NCBI GenBank assembly: GCA_024742665.1
Contig: JANSYA010000009.1
Coordinates: 179,085-243,084, forward strand
Direction: 5' to 3'
Source: a bacterium
GTDB taxonomy: Bacteria; Spirochaetota; Leptospiria; Leptospirales; Leptonemataceae
DNA: 64,000 nt
Both the position numbers and the translations under genes were made by a program. The notes beneath the pieces are model-generated. The model searched no databases. It was not told where the DNA came from and saw only the letters and a list, made by a program, of their open reading frames with translations. Below, in pieces: positions 1 to 8,244 of the stretch; positions within the stretch are counted from its first letter, which is position 1, and every line of letters starts with the position of its first letter.

Positions 1-1215
1 CGCCTGCTTTTGCACCGGGATCTTCCCGCGCATGCGCTGAACGTACTGTTTGATTTTTACGACTTTCTCTTTGAGTTTTTCCAGATCTTTTTCGACCTGC
101 TCCAGCTCTTTGATGTGCAGCTGGTAGTACTGTTTGTTTTTTTGATGATCGCCGAGATAGATCTTCGTAAGCACGCCCGTGCGATTGCCGATGAAATCCG
201 CCGAGACCGAACCGAAGGCGTAAATTTCGCCGCCGGACAGAGCGCTCCCCGATCCCGTTACGGAAATGTCGCCGTAGCATACGATCTGGCTGGTGATCAC
301 CGATTTGTGTACGACGACGTGCCCGTCGACCGTGAGATTCGAATTGTCGACGTAGACGGCCTGTAGGTCGCCGCCGACCCGCACCATGTGTTCGCGTTTG
401 GTATTGATGCCCTTCTTGACGGTGAGCGAACCGCCGCTGCGAAATTCGCCCGACTCGATCGCCCCGCCGACTTCGACGTCGCCGATCGCCGAGACCATCG
501 CCGCGCGTTCGATATTCCCGCCGATTTGAACGGTTCCGTCGTAGTGTACGTTGCCGGATTCCAGGCCCACGCTGCCCGGCACGATCAGCACTGGATTGAC
601 GTCGATGCGATTGTTTTCGTGAATAAAAATGCCGTGTTCCCGGGCGATGTATTCGTTGCTGCCGGGTACGAACGAGACGTTGGGGCCGTCTTCCAGTTCA
701 GGCGTGGCCGGTTCAGGCGGTTTGATTTCCTGGCCGAAAATATCGATGCCCGGTTTGCCCGCCGTGGGCGGAGTGAGCTTCGCCAGCACCTGACCTTTGT
801 CGACGGTGCGGTAGCGGTTCACGTTGCGAAAATCAGCGCGGCCGTGGTCGTCGAAGGTGACCGGCTGCGGCGGCTCTACCAGAATGTCGATGCGTCCGTC
901 CCGGCCGGGCTGCGGGCGATCGCCGCGGGCGACGGGCAAATCCTGGTTAGGATTCTTCGCCATGCTCTGATTGTATGCTTCGACGTGCTTCTTGATTTCC
1001 GCCCCGAAGATTCCGTAGACGATATGCTTTTGGTCCAGGAGTTCGACCACGTCTTCGTAGAGCAGGCTATGGGGATGCGACGTGCGGATGCGAAGCACGG
1101 CCTGCATTCGATCTTCGCTGACCAGAATTTCACGGCTTGCTTCGGGCGTCGCGGCGGCGGGCGCGAAACTCGAACCGTCCGTAACGGTCGGTTTCTCTGT
1201 CCCTTCCGGGTGCAT
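1..1215 (-). CDS. FapA-family protein (DUF342), C-terminus cut by window edge
   Basis: Reverse-strand translation from the ATG at 1215 is open for about 405 codons to the window edge. The N-terminal part carries a cluster typical of FapA/DUF342: GRDGRIDI, FRNVNRYRTVDKGQVLAKLTPP and TAGKPGIDIFGQEI. It is followed by a Gly-rich, beta-helix-like stretch (VHYDGTVQIGGNIE, GDVEVGGAIESGEF, GGSLTVKKGI) and then a charged coiled-coil with ELEQVEKDLEKLKEKV near the edge. A TGA lies five codons upstream of the ATG in frame with no other start between, which fixes the start. No clear Shine-Dalgarno is visible. In Firmicutes and spirochaetes this family is polymer-forming or envelope/flagellar-associated; the exact role is not established from sequence. 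The plus-strand open frames over this region are antisense shadows. Confidence 0.88.
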   Translation of the reverse strand, partial: MHPEGTEKPTVTDGSSFAPAAATPEASREILVSEDRMQAVLRIRTSHPHSLLYEDVVELLDQKHIVYGIFGAEIKKHVEAYNQSMAKNPNQDLPVARGDRPQPGRDGRIDILVEPPQPVTFDDHGRADFRNVNRYRTVDKGQVLAKLTPPTAGKPGIDIFGQEIKPPEPATPELEDGPNVSFVPGSNEYIAREHGIFIHENNRIDVNPVLIVPGSVGLESGNVHYDGTVQIGGNIERAAMVSAIGDVEVGGAIESGEFRSGGSLTVKKGINTKREHMVRVGGDLQAVYVDNSNLTVDGHVVVHKSVITSQIVCYGDISVTGSGSALSGGEIYAFGSVSADFIGNRTGVLTKIYLGDHQKNKQYYQLHIKELEQVEKDLEKLKEKVVKIKQYVQRMRGKIPVQKQA

Positions 1216-1300
1216 AGTCTGAATATTTCAGGGTCCGACTGCGAGCGCAACCAGCTTTTTAGATGACAGCCTCCGATGGTTGGTCGATACTAATAATAGT

Positions 1301-1855
1301 ATGAACGCGCGAAGCCTGCTAATTTCCGGAATTCTGCTGCTGGTTCCTCTGGAATTGACGATCGTCCAGGACGCGAAGCTTGCCGGGGCCTTCGCCCTTC
1401 CTCAGGTGGCTTCGCATGAGCTCCGGGCGCAGTCGTCCGGCTCCGGCGAAAGCGATCTGGATCGCGAATTCTACAACGACTATCTGGACAGCATTCCGAA
1501 TGATTGGGAACCCGATCCGGCCTTGCTGAAGTCGAATCTCTTCGCGGCTCTCAAGCGCGTGCTGCCCCGCGAGGATCCCTTCGAGGCTCCGGCCTATATC
1601 GAAAAGCTGCAGCCGGATCAATTGGAGTACAAACGAGTGACGACGGAATCGGCGTTTGTTCGCGGCCTCTTTCAGGAGGCTCCGTATCTCCGGCAGACGG
1701 AGTATATGTGGGTGATCAAGAGCGGCCCGTACATGATCTTTTTGACCTTCCAGTCCGACCCCGAGCGCTACACGGTGGCCGAGTACCAGAATCTGGTGAT
1801 CAAAAAAAAGCCCGCCGAAAAAAACGATCCCGGGCACAAAGATACCGATAGCTGA
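1301..1855 (+). CDS. Secreted hypothetical protein
   Basis: The ATG at 1301 is chosen over an in-frame TTG at 1280 because it places a hydrophobic N-terminus (about residues 4-20, RSLLISGILLLVPLELT) right at the start, as in a signal peptide. The mature part is acidic and has no motif I recognise: NDYLDSIPNDWEPDP, a central AYIEKLQPDQLEYKR, and a beta-rich YMWVIKSGPYMIFLTF segment before a Lys/Asp-rich tail. There is no convincing Shine-Dalgarno. A weak promoter-like pair (ATGACA at 1263, GATACT at 1286, 17 bp apart) would start the transcript almost at the ATG. It sits between the divergent FapA gene and the patatin gene and may be co-transcribed with the latter. Function unknown. Confidence 0.7.
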   Translation: MNARSLLISGILLLVPLELTIVQDAKLAGAFALPQVASHELRAQSSGSGESDLDREFYNDYLDSIPNDWEPDPALLKSNLFAALKRVLPREDPFEAPAYIEKLQPDQLEYKRVTTESAFVRGLFQEAPYLRQTEYMWVIKSGPYMIFLTFQSDPERYTVAEYQNLVIKKKPAEKNDPGHKDTDS

Positions 1856-1931
1856 GTCGCCGGACGCCCCGGGGCGCCGCGCGGCCAAAATCGGACTTGT
1901 AGCCCAGTCTGCTCGTCAGCAGGCTGAATCT

Positions 1932-2861
1932 ATGGCGGTAAAACCGAGAAAGAAGAAGTACAAACGCGCTCTGGTTCTGTCCGGCGGCGGCGCGCGGGGC
2001 GCCTACCAGGTCGGAGTCTGGAAATTTCTGCTGGAGATGGGCTGGAAACCGGACCTGATCTGCGGGACTTCGGTCGGCTCGATCAATGCCACGGCGATCG
2101 GTTCGGGTATGAATCTCGGCGAGCTGATCAATATCTGGAAGACTCTCGAACACGGCTCGATCTATCGCATCTCGCTGCTCAAGCAGTTGCTGGCGATCTT
2201 CACCCGGCGGAATCTGCAGCCGATCATGGACACCGAGCCGTTCAAACGCTTTCTCCAGGAAAAGTTTCGCATCGAGGAAATCCGCGACAGCGAAATTGAA
2301 ATCGTAATCACCGCCGTAAACATTCTGACTTCGCAGCTGAAGTTCTTTAATAACGAAGTGATCGACGTCGAACACATCATGGCCTCTAGCGCGATTCCGA
2401 TCCTCTTTCCCTGGCAGTACGTCGACGGCGTGCCCCACTGGGACGGCGGCGTAATGATGAACACGCCGATTCTGCCGGCCCTCGAACGCGGCGCCAGCGA
2501 GATCATCGTCGTGCTGCTTTCCCCCGTCGGCGGCTCTCGCATGGGATTGCCCCGCACCCGCCGGCAGGCCTTCGAACACGTCTTCGAGCAGCAGCTGATC
2601 GGATCGTACGAATCCTTCATGGCGCATTTGAACTGGACCTATAAACAAAAAAGCAACCGCGGATTTTTCCCTTCGCTCACGCAGCGCTCCTGGGATTTCG
2701 AAGGCGTGCGCCTGGCCACGATCGCTCCCGATCAAATGCTCGGCTTTACTTCGATCATGAATTTCTCGACGCGCCAGGCCGACCGTTTGATTCACGAGGG
2801 TTTTACGGACGCGCGCAACCAGCTGTCCGAGTTTTTTGATTTAGAAGATGATCCCTATTAG
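1932..2861 (+). CDS. Patatin-like phospholipase
   Basis: Single-domain patatin (309 aa). The oxyanion-hole motif SGGGARGAYQVG is at residues 17-28, the nucleophile elbow GTSVGSINA is at about 46-54 (Ser of GxSxG), and the catalytic Asp is in WDGGVMMNTP near residue 172. This is the Ser-Asp dyad expected of bacterial patatin lipases acting on phospholipid or lysophospholipid. There is no signal peptide: the N-terminus is Lys/Arg-rich (PRKKKYKRA) and leads straight into the first beta-strand, so the enzyme is cytosolic or peripherally membrane-bound unless exported by another route. Length is normal for the family. The gene stops at the base where a palindromic repeat begins. Substrate cannot be told from sequence. 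Confidence 0.92.
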   Translation: MAVKPRKKKYKRALVLSGGGARGAYQVGVWKFLLEMGWKPDLICGTSVGSINATAIGSGMNLGELINIWKTLEHGSIYRISLLKQLLAIFTRRNLQPIMDTEPFKRFLQEKFRIEEIRDSEIEIVITAVNILTSQLKFFNNEVIDVEHIMASSAIPILFPWQYVDGVPHWDGGVMMNTPILPALERGASEIIVVLLSPVGGSRMGLPRTRRQAFEHVFEQQLIGSYESFMAHLNWTYKQKSNRGFFPSLTQRSWDFEGVRLATIAPDQMLGFTSIMNFSTRQADRLIHEGFTDARNQLSEFFDLEDDPY

Positions 2862-2957
2862 TTTTGGGGCAGGCGTTGGCGCGGAGGCATTGCCGTCCAT
2901 GGCTCAGCCTCCGCGCGCTCGGACCTCCGTGTCCTCGCACAACACCTGCCCCAAAAC
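2861..2957. repeat. Nested inverted repeat downstream of patatin gene
   Basis: An outer 17-bp arm at 2861-2877 is complementary to 2941-2957 with one mismatch. Between them a perfect 10-bp arm at 2879-2888 (GCGCGGAGGC) pairs with 2907-2916. The structure would fold into a long hairpin just after the patatin stop codon and could act as a terminator or REP-like element; no U-tract follows the arms. Confidence 0.7.
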
Positions 2958-3072
2958 TTGCAATGGATTTCGGACATCTATGTCCTCACATAACACGCGC
3001 CTCAAATCTTGCCCGAGGTAGCGGACCTTCGTGTCCTCGCGCAAAGCACGTCTCCAATCTTGCTTTTGAGGC
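2920..3072. repeat. Three degenerate 51-bp tandem repeats
   Basis: Units start at 2920, 2971 and 3022, each opening with CGGAC, then a GTGTCCTC or ATGTCCTC block about nine bases in, and ending in a C-rich CCCAAAACTTGC-like block. The period is exactly 51 bp, so a plus-strand open frame runs through as 17-residue repeats, but it has no start context and runs into the minus-strand actin-like gene. The first unit shares its end with the outer arm of the inverted repeat at 2861. A fourth, decayed C-rich block (CGCCCAAAACTC) follows near 3080. Confidence 0.7.
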
Positions 3073-3114
3073 ATCCCACGCCCAAAACTCTGGCCGTGGT
3101 GATTCGGCTTTGGC

Positions 3115-3735
3115 TCAGCGGGATTTGCGGTGGATGACTTCGGGGCCGATCTCGTCGTATTCGTCCTGGGTGATGAGGGTTTCTTCGAAGCTGGAGTCGG
3201 CGGCCATGGCGGACATTGTCTTCCAGCTATCGAAGTGCGGGCTCATGAAGAAGGCGGGCACGCCGAAGCTTTCGAAGAATAGCTGCGTGGTGCTTTCGCG
3301 GTTGTCCGCTGAATCGGACGCGGATTCATTCATAACGATTGCGATCTCTTCAAATTCTACGCCGAGCTTGCTCGAAACCACGTGACGGATCAGCTTTTCA
3401 AAGGCGCTCCGGTCTGCGATGCGACTGTCTTTCACAGCGTGGGCCAGTTTCAGGCCATCGCGTTCCAGAGCCTGTTCTCCGTAGTAAGTGACACTGCGAT
3501 TCATGCCCATCATCGGTCCGGCGCCGCCCGAGGTGCCGACGACCGCAGGCAGTTCCACCCGCGGCTGCGCTTCGCCCGCGAAGCCGGCGCTCAGGCGTTC
3601 GCCACTCATAAAGATTACGACAGTTTGTTCCGGCGACGCGGAGAGCCCGCCGGTCAATGTGGGGGCGGTCAGGCATACGGCTGTAGCGACGGCGGCGAGA
3701 AACTTCGGCCAGTGATTTCTGGAATGGGATTGCAT
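3115..3735 (-). CDS. Exported actin-like protein comprising only actin subdomains 1 and 2
   Basis: 206 aa. Residues 1-33 form a signal peptide (RNHWPK, then hydrophobic LAAVATAVCLTAPTLTGG, LSA cleavage site). Residues 38-163 align with eukaryotic actin residues about 7-133 with a single one-residue gap. Shared points: AGFAG at 50-54, P58-R59, P63..VVG, GxMMGM at 73-78, YYG at 84-86, EK at 113-114, EE at 129-130, NRE at 145-147, Q151, F154-E155, VPA at 159-161. Residues 181-204 align with actin 350-373, including EYDE, GP and HRK. About 200 actin residues (subdomains 3 and 4) are absent. P-loop 1 is lost: the equivalents of Asp11, Ser14 and Lys18 are Phe42, Gly45 and Ser49. P-loop 2 is missing, so ATP binding is unlikely. 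The start is firm: CCTCC at 3741-3745 gives a GGAGG Shine-Dalgarno five bases upstream. Role unknown. Confidence 0.85.
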   Translation of the reverse strand: MQSHSRNHWPKFLAAVATAVCLTAPTLTGGLSASPEQTVVIFMSGERLSAGFAGEAQPRVELPAVVGTSGGAGPMMGMNRSVTYYGEQALERDGLKLAHAVKDSRIADRSAFEKLIRHVVSSKLGVEFEEIAIVMNESASDSADNRESTTQLFFESFGVPAFFMSPHFDSWKTMSAMAADSSFEETLITQDEYDEIGPEVIHRKSR

Positions 3736-3740
3736 TGAGT

Positions 3741-3745
3741 CCTCC
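3741..3745 (-). promoter_or_regulatory. Strong Shine-Dalgarno of the actin-like gene
   Basis: GGAGG on the minus strand, five bases from the ATG at 3735. It is one of the clearest ribosome binding sites in the window. It fixes the start and shows that the actin-like frame is set up for bacterial translation. Confidence 0.8.
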
Positions 3746-3955
3746 GGTTCGGGTTCGCCGCTCCGGTCCCGAGCAGGCGAACAGGTGATATATAATTAGA
3801 CGAAAGATTCGCCAAAACGATCGGGGAATTCTCCGCCGGCTTGCGAGTCCTGCCGCCTGGCGATCCTCAATTTGAAGCATCCCGGGTCGGCGTTCCGCAA
3901 AGTTTTGAGGCCGTCGTGGCGAAGCCTGCTTTTCTTAAAATCAGCAAAAGCAATT

Positions 3956-5974
3956 ATGAGCACGACGATCGCAGCCCCCACCGAACCCGGCATCACACCC
4001 GGCAATACGTCCGCCGCCGGGCGCACGTTTTCGAAAGCGGAGTTTCTGGAAAAATTCCCCTGGGATCCGGAGTGGGCGCAATTCGGCAGCCCGGTCGACG
4101 ATCTATGGATCTTCGAGTACGACTATTCCGTCGAGCAGGTGTGGCCCGTCATCGCCGATACATCGACGCTGAACCATCGCCTGGAGTTGCCGCCCATGAC
4201 CTTCGAAGAGCGGGACGGCAAGCTGTACGGCAGCGCGACCTATGCCGGGATCTATTCGGAGTGGGAAGAGATTCCCTGGCAGTGGGAACATCTCAGATCT
4301 CTGGAAAGCGCCCGGCTGTACAGCCGCGGCATTGCGCGCTACGTTCGCGGGATTTTTTATCTGGAAGCGCTGCCGGGGAATCGCTGTCGTTATTATGTAT
4401 ACTTCGGCTGGGTGCCGACCGGCCCTCTGACCCGGCTGATGCTGCGCATTGGACTCAAGCGCCTGCGGGAAAAGTACGGCAAGGCGATCGAAGCGATTCT
4501 TCAGGAAAGCCACGCGAAAGAAAATGATGCGAGTGGGAATCCTTCCGGGGCTGTGCCGCCGGCCGGCGATAGTCCGGCTGCTTCAGAGGCCGGCGCCCTT
4601 GCCGCCCACGAACTGCTGACCGAAGCGAAAAGCGAGCAGCAGCCGACGCTGAACGTCGCGAAGCTGATGAGCTGCCGCAAGACATTGTTGGAGGCGGAGC
4701 AGCCAGAGGCGCTGGTGGATCGCGTGCTGGAGTACGTCTCGACGGCCACCGACGACGTGCTGTATCGCATTCGGGTGAAGGCGCTCGCGCGGCAGTGGAA
4801 AGTCGACGAGCGCCGCTTGCTGCTGTTATTTCTACACGGCACTCGCGCCGGCCTGTTTTACCTCACCTGGGACGTGATCTGCCCCCACTGTCGGGGCGTG
4901 CGATCGGAAGTTACGCATCTCGGGGAGTTGCCCCAGAACGACGAGTGCGATGTCTGCGAGATCGACTTCGATACCCAGGGTATTAACTCTTTTGAGGTGA
5001 CCTTTCACGTGCACCGCTCCGTGCGCGAAGTCGAGAAGCAGTTCTTCTGCAGCGCCGAGCCCGCGAAGAAAGATCACATTAAACTGCAGCTCAGTCTGAA
5101 GCCCGGCGAAAGCCGCGACGTGCAATCTCTGCTGGCCTCGGGGGTCTATCGCATGCGGGTGCAGGGCGAGCGGGTCTATCATCCACTCGAACTGGACGCG
5201 TCGTACGAGCGATCGCCTGTGGACTGGCGATCGGAGATTTCGCGCGAGAGCGTCGTGAAGGCGGCGCCGCGCCCCCCGGTGCTGCTGGCCAACCCGGCCG
5301 CGGAGCAGGGACCCCGGACATTTATAATAGAAGAAAACGTCGAAGATCGCGATATGCTGCGCCCGGTGGACCTGTTCAATTTCCAGGACTTTCGCGATCT
5401 CTTTTCAAAAGAAGCCCTGGCGGCGGATATTCAGCTGGATGTCGGCCTGCAGACGATTCTGTTCACCGATATCGTCGGCTCCAGCCGCTACTACCAGGAT
5501 CGCGGCGATCAGGGCGCCTTCGCCCAGGTGCGTAAACACTTCGTGGAGCTGTATCGCATCGTGAAAGCGCACAACGGCGCGGTCGTCAAAACGATCGGCG
5601 ACGCTGCGATGGCGGCCTTTTCGCGCCCCATCGACGCGATTTTCGCCGCGGTCGAAATGCAGGAATACTATTCCCCGGAAAACGATGCCACGGATCTGCG
5701 CCTTCGCATTTCCGTGCATCAGGGGCCGTGCCTGGCCGTGAATCTAAACAGCAATATCGACTATTTCGGGAACACCGTCAATCTCGCGGCCAAGCTGCAG
5801 GCCCTGGCGGAAAGCGGGCAGATCGCGTTCTCAGGGGCGATGCTGGAGGATCGCGAGACGCGCCGGCATTTCAGTCAGAACAAGATCCCCCTGGCGCGGG
5901 TGCAGTACACCCAGCCCTGGGATGGCAGCAGTATCGAAGTATATCGCTTTAGTGCGCACTCCTCTAAGGCTTGA
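3956..5974 (+). CDS. Adenylate/guanylate cyclase with START-like N-terminus and zinc-ribbon-containing middle
   Basis: 672 aa from the ATG at 3956 (a TTG at 3872 would add 28 residues and is less likely). Residues about 30-190 resemble an SRPBCC/START-like ligand pocket (FEYDYSVEQVWPVIAD, CRYYVYFGWVPTGPL). A low-complexity Ala/Pro linker follows, then a middle region like DUF5939 with two Cys pairs (CPHC and CDVC), a probable zinc ribbon. The C-terminal class III cyclase domain starts at ILFTDIVGSS, with the metal Asp in FTDIVG, KTIGDAAMAAF (base-selecting Lys and second metal Asp) and FGNTVNLAAKLQ (Asn of the transition-state pair). No membrane segment is visible, so it is a soluble cyclase probably controlled by a small hydrophobic ligand. 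Divergent from the actin-like gene. cAMP is the likelier product, from the KTIGD motif. Confidence 0.88.
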   Translation: MSTTIAAPTEPGITPGNTSAAGRTFSKAEFLEKFPWDPEWAQFGSPVDDLWIFEYDYSVEQVWPVIADTSTLNHRLELPPMTFEERDGKLYGSATYAGIYSEWEEIPWQWEHLRSLESARLYSRGIARYVRGIFYLEALPGNRCRYYVYFGWVPTGPLTRLMLRIGLKRLREKYGKAIEAILQESHAKENDASGNPSGAVPPAGDSPAASEAGALAAHELLTEAKSEQQPTLNVAKLMSCRKTLLEAEQPEALVDRVLEYVSTATDDVLYRIRVKALARQWKVDERRLLLLFLHGTRAGLFYLTWDVICPHCRGVRSEVTHLGELPQNDECDVCEIDFDTQGINSFEVTFHVHRSVREVEKQFFCSAEPAKKDHIKLQLSLKPGESRDVQSLLASGVYRMRVQGERVYHPLELDASYERSPVDWRSEISRESVVKAAPRPPVLLANPAAEQGPRTFIIEENVEDRDMLRPVDLFNFQDFRDLFSKEALAADIQLDVGLQTILFTDIVGSSRYYQDRGDQGAFAQVRKHFVELYRIVKAHNGAVVKTIGDAAMAAFSRPIDAIFAAVEMQEYYSPENDATDLRLRISVHQGPCLAVNLNSNIDYFGNTVNLAAKLQALAESGQIAFSGAMLEDRETRRHFSQNKIPLARVQYTQPWDGSSIEVYRFSAHSSKA

Positions 5975-6157
5975 GATTTCGCGGAGGCGTTCGCGTTACA
6001 ATTGTTAGCTCCCGGTTAATTCTTGCGGCAAATACTGTCAAAAGTCACAATTGTGCCAATTCGTTGATTGACTCCTGTGAGAATTCGGCGCACTTGTGCG
6101 TCTAATCCTCTGAAACGGCATCGCGCTTCGCGGGCCTTTCGCACAGGTCTTCGCACA

Positions 6158-6904
6158 ATGCAAATATCCACTCGTTTTTACAGGATGCGGCTTTCGTGCC
6201 GCAGTATCGCCGTTGCTCTCACGGGGGCATCCCTGTTCCTCTTCGCCGGCTGCGCGACTACGCCCGCCCAGCGCGTGATTTTGAACGAAATCAAGGGCTG
6301 TCCGGTCTACGAAGAAGAAGTCGCATTCCCGACCCTGTACCAGGAACAGGCTGTAGCCGCAGGCGGTAAAGTCGAGCAGGTCGTGGAGCCGGAACCCGAC
6401 GAGGAGGTCGCCGAGAACGACCTGGACCGGGTTTACAATACGGTTCGCGAAGAGTTCGAAGACAGCAATCTTAAGTTAGAAGAAATCGCCAACGGCTTTC
6501 GTGAGCAGGGCCTGTCGGTCGAAAAGAAAGTCGGCCCGGACGGCAAGGTCACGAGGGAGCTGGTCATCTCGATCGACGGCGACGTCTCGTTCGCCCACGG
6601 CAGCTCGAAGCTGACGAAGCGCGCGGCGCGGCTCGTCGAAAAGGTCGGCGCTGCGATGGCGCAGTATCCGAATGCGAAGGCGCGGATCGGCGGTCACACC
6701 GACTCGACCGGTCCTTTTCGCGTGAACAAATGGCTCAGTCTTGAGCGCGCGCGTTCCGTCGAAAAAGCTCTGAAAACGAAACACAAACTTTCCGACAGTC
6801 AGATCATCGAAGTGAAGGGTTATGCCGACACTCGTAAGATCGTGGATACAATGAAGTCCGAGCCCCGGAACCGCCGGGTTGAAATTCGAGTGTCGCTCGA
6901 CTAA
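6158..6904 (+). CDS. OmpA-family peptidoglycan-binding lipoprotein
   Basis: Signal peptide ending in the lipobox LFAGC (cleavage before Cys), so an outer-membrane lipoprotein. The start is placed at the ATG at 6158; the ATG at 6185 (MRLSC) would give a shorter but equally good lipoprotein signal. After an acidic linker (EPDEEVAEND), the C-terminal OmpA domain spans roughly the last 110 residues: FAHGSSKLTKRA, the meso-diaminopimelate-binding Asp in GGHTDSTGPF, LSLERARSV, and the final NRRVEIRVSL with the conserved Arg. This is a Pal-like anchor between outer membrane and cell wall. Its stop codon overlaps the start of the next gene by one base, indicating translational coupling with the beta-barrel protein. 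Confidence 0.9.
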   Translation: MQISTRFYRMRLSCRSIAVALTGASLFLFAGCATTPAQRVILNEIKGCPVYEEEVAFPTLYQEQAVAAGGKVEQVVEPEPDEEVAENDLDRVYNTVREEFEDSNLKLEEIANGFREQGLSVEKKVGPDGKVTRELVISIDGDVSFAHGSSKLTKRAARLVEKVGAAMAQYPNAKARIGGHTDSTGPFRVNKWLSLERARSVEKALKTKHKLSDSQIIEVKGYADTRKIVDTMKSEPRNRRVEIRVSLD

Positions 6905-8127
6905 TGCAAGCTCTCAATCGCACGCTCATATTCGTCGTTCTGCTGTTTGGTCTGGTCGCCGCCGGTTCGCTGGCGGCCCAGGCTCCAGGGCCGTCCCCTG
7001 AAACAGAACCCGCCGGCGAAACCCCGGCCGATCCGAATGCCGCCGGAGAAGCAGAGGGCGCTGACGGCGGGGCCGACGCGACCTCCGACGATCCCACGCA
7101 GAACAAGCGCCTGATCTATTACGGCCGCCGCGAAAAGAATCGAATCCGCTTCACCTTCGGTTTCGGTCGCGGCGAAGTTTTGCCCGGAGTAATTTCCGAA
7201 GCGAGCAGCTCCTGGTTTTTGAATTCGGCCATTCGTTCCAGCACCGATAGTTCTTACCAGCCCGTGCTGCCGGTTGCGCCGGGGGGCATTGCGAAGTACT
7301 GGTCCTTTCAAACCGGTCTCGAATTCGTTCATATCGATCGCTTTTTTATTAGCTACAACTGGTACCGCATTAAGCAAGGCCTTGGGAATAGCAATTCGAC
7401 CACCGTTTCGTTTTTCCATCCGGCGAACGATCGCTTCCGCTGGTCATTCTTCGAGGGCGTGCGACTGGCGACCTATATCGAAGACCGCCGCAATCTGGAG
7501 TTCAAGTATCTGCATCCGGCCTTTTTTCGCGGTTTTAAGATCGGTGGATTTATCGCCCGGGAATGGTACCGAGAAGAAAACGACATCAGCTACGGATCCT
7601 TTCAGGCCTCAAGCGGCACCGCGCCGGTCGATCCGAATTCCACCGCCTGGAGCGTCGGCGGCGTCGTGCCCGGCAACTATGATATGAAGGGCTGGAATCT
7701 CGGCCTGGCCTTTCGTTATAAGATTTTCCACTGGTTCGGCATGCAGTACAAACTCGGGATCGTCGATCGCTCGGGCAGCTATAATCAGGGCGGTCTGCAG
7801 ACTCTCACGGTTTCGAACGATCTGACGGGCGCGCAACGTCTCGAAGGATTGTTCCCTTTCGCGGCGGGCAACGCCAAAGACTCCGGCCTGCGTCATCAGC
7901 TGGAAGCCGAGTTCTGCATCTACTGTCGGTTCACAATCACCGTTGGACTTCTCCGCGAAGATTTCACCCGCGATTACGATTCGTACATCGGCCGGACCTT
8001 CGGCACGATCCCGTACTTCTATAGCGAAAAGACCGCCGCCGGCCTCGGCATCGGTGAGCTGGGCGGGGGCCACGAGCTGACCAAACAGGAAATCTATTTT
8101 AAGTTCGGAACGGACTTCTTCTTTTAG
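6904..8127 (+). CDS. Putative outer-membrane beta-barrel protein
   Basis: 407 aa. The ATG at 6904 overlaps the preceding TAA by one base. N-terminal signal peptide (IFVVLLFGLVAAGSLAAQA) followed by a Pro/Glu/Ala-rich linker (residues 30-70). The rest is rich in alternating aromatic/polar strands (FTFGFGRGEV, FISYNWYRIKQG, FRWSFFEGVRLATY, GWNLGLAFRYKIFHWFGMQYKLG) and ends in FKFGTDFFF, a C-terminal Phe typical of BamA-assembled barrels. No family is recognised. Coupling with the OmpA lipoprotein suggests the pair works together at the outer membrane, perhaps with the lipoprotein holding the barrel to peptidoglycan. An alternative is a pilus-like beta-sandwich, which the terminal Phe and strand pattern make less likely. 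Confidence 0.8.
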   Translation: MQALNRTLIFVVLLFGLVAAGSLAAQAPGPSPETEPAGETPADPNAAGEAEGADGGADATSDDPTQNKRLIYYGRREKNRIRFTFGFGRGEVLPGVISEASSSWFLNSAIRSSTDSSYQPVLPVAPGGIAKYWSFQTGLEFVHIDRFFISYNWYRIKQGLGNSNSTTVSFFHPANDRFRWSFFEGVRLATYIEDRRNLEFKYLHPAFFRGFKIGGFIAREWYREENDISYGSFQASSGTAPVDPNSTAWSVGGVVPGNYDMKGWNLGLAFRYKIFHWFGMQYKLGIVDRSGSYNQGGLQTLTVSNDLTGAQRLEGLFPFAAGNAKDSGLRHQLEAEFCIYCRFTITVGLLREDFTRDYDSYIGRTFGTIPYFYSEKTAAGLGIGELGGGHELTKQEIYFKFGTDFFF

Positions 8128-8244
8128 CCGCGGCCGCTCCGGCTCGACCTCGTAATCGAAAGAGGCGTCCCCCGTACGCAGCGCGCACTCGCCGCCCCGC
8201 GAAATTTCGAAAAGCTGAACGATTCTGGTTTTTCATTGTAAGGA

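Noticed and set aside
388..1266. Long plus-strand frame of 292 codons
   Set aside because: It is antisense to the FapA gene, whose motifs fit the minus strand.
2864..3385. 173-codon plus-strand frame through the 51-bp repeats
   Set aside because: It is repeat-driven (51 is a multiple of 3), lacks a ribosome site and overlaps the well-supported actin-like gene on the minus strand.
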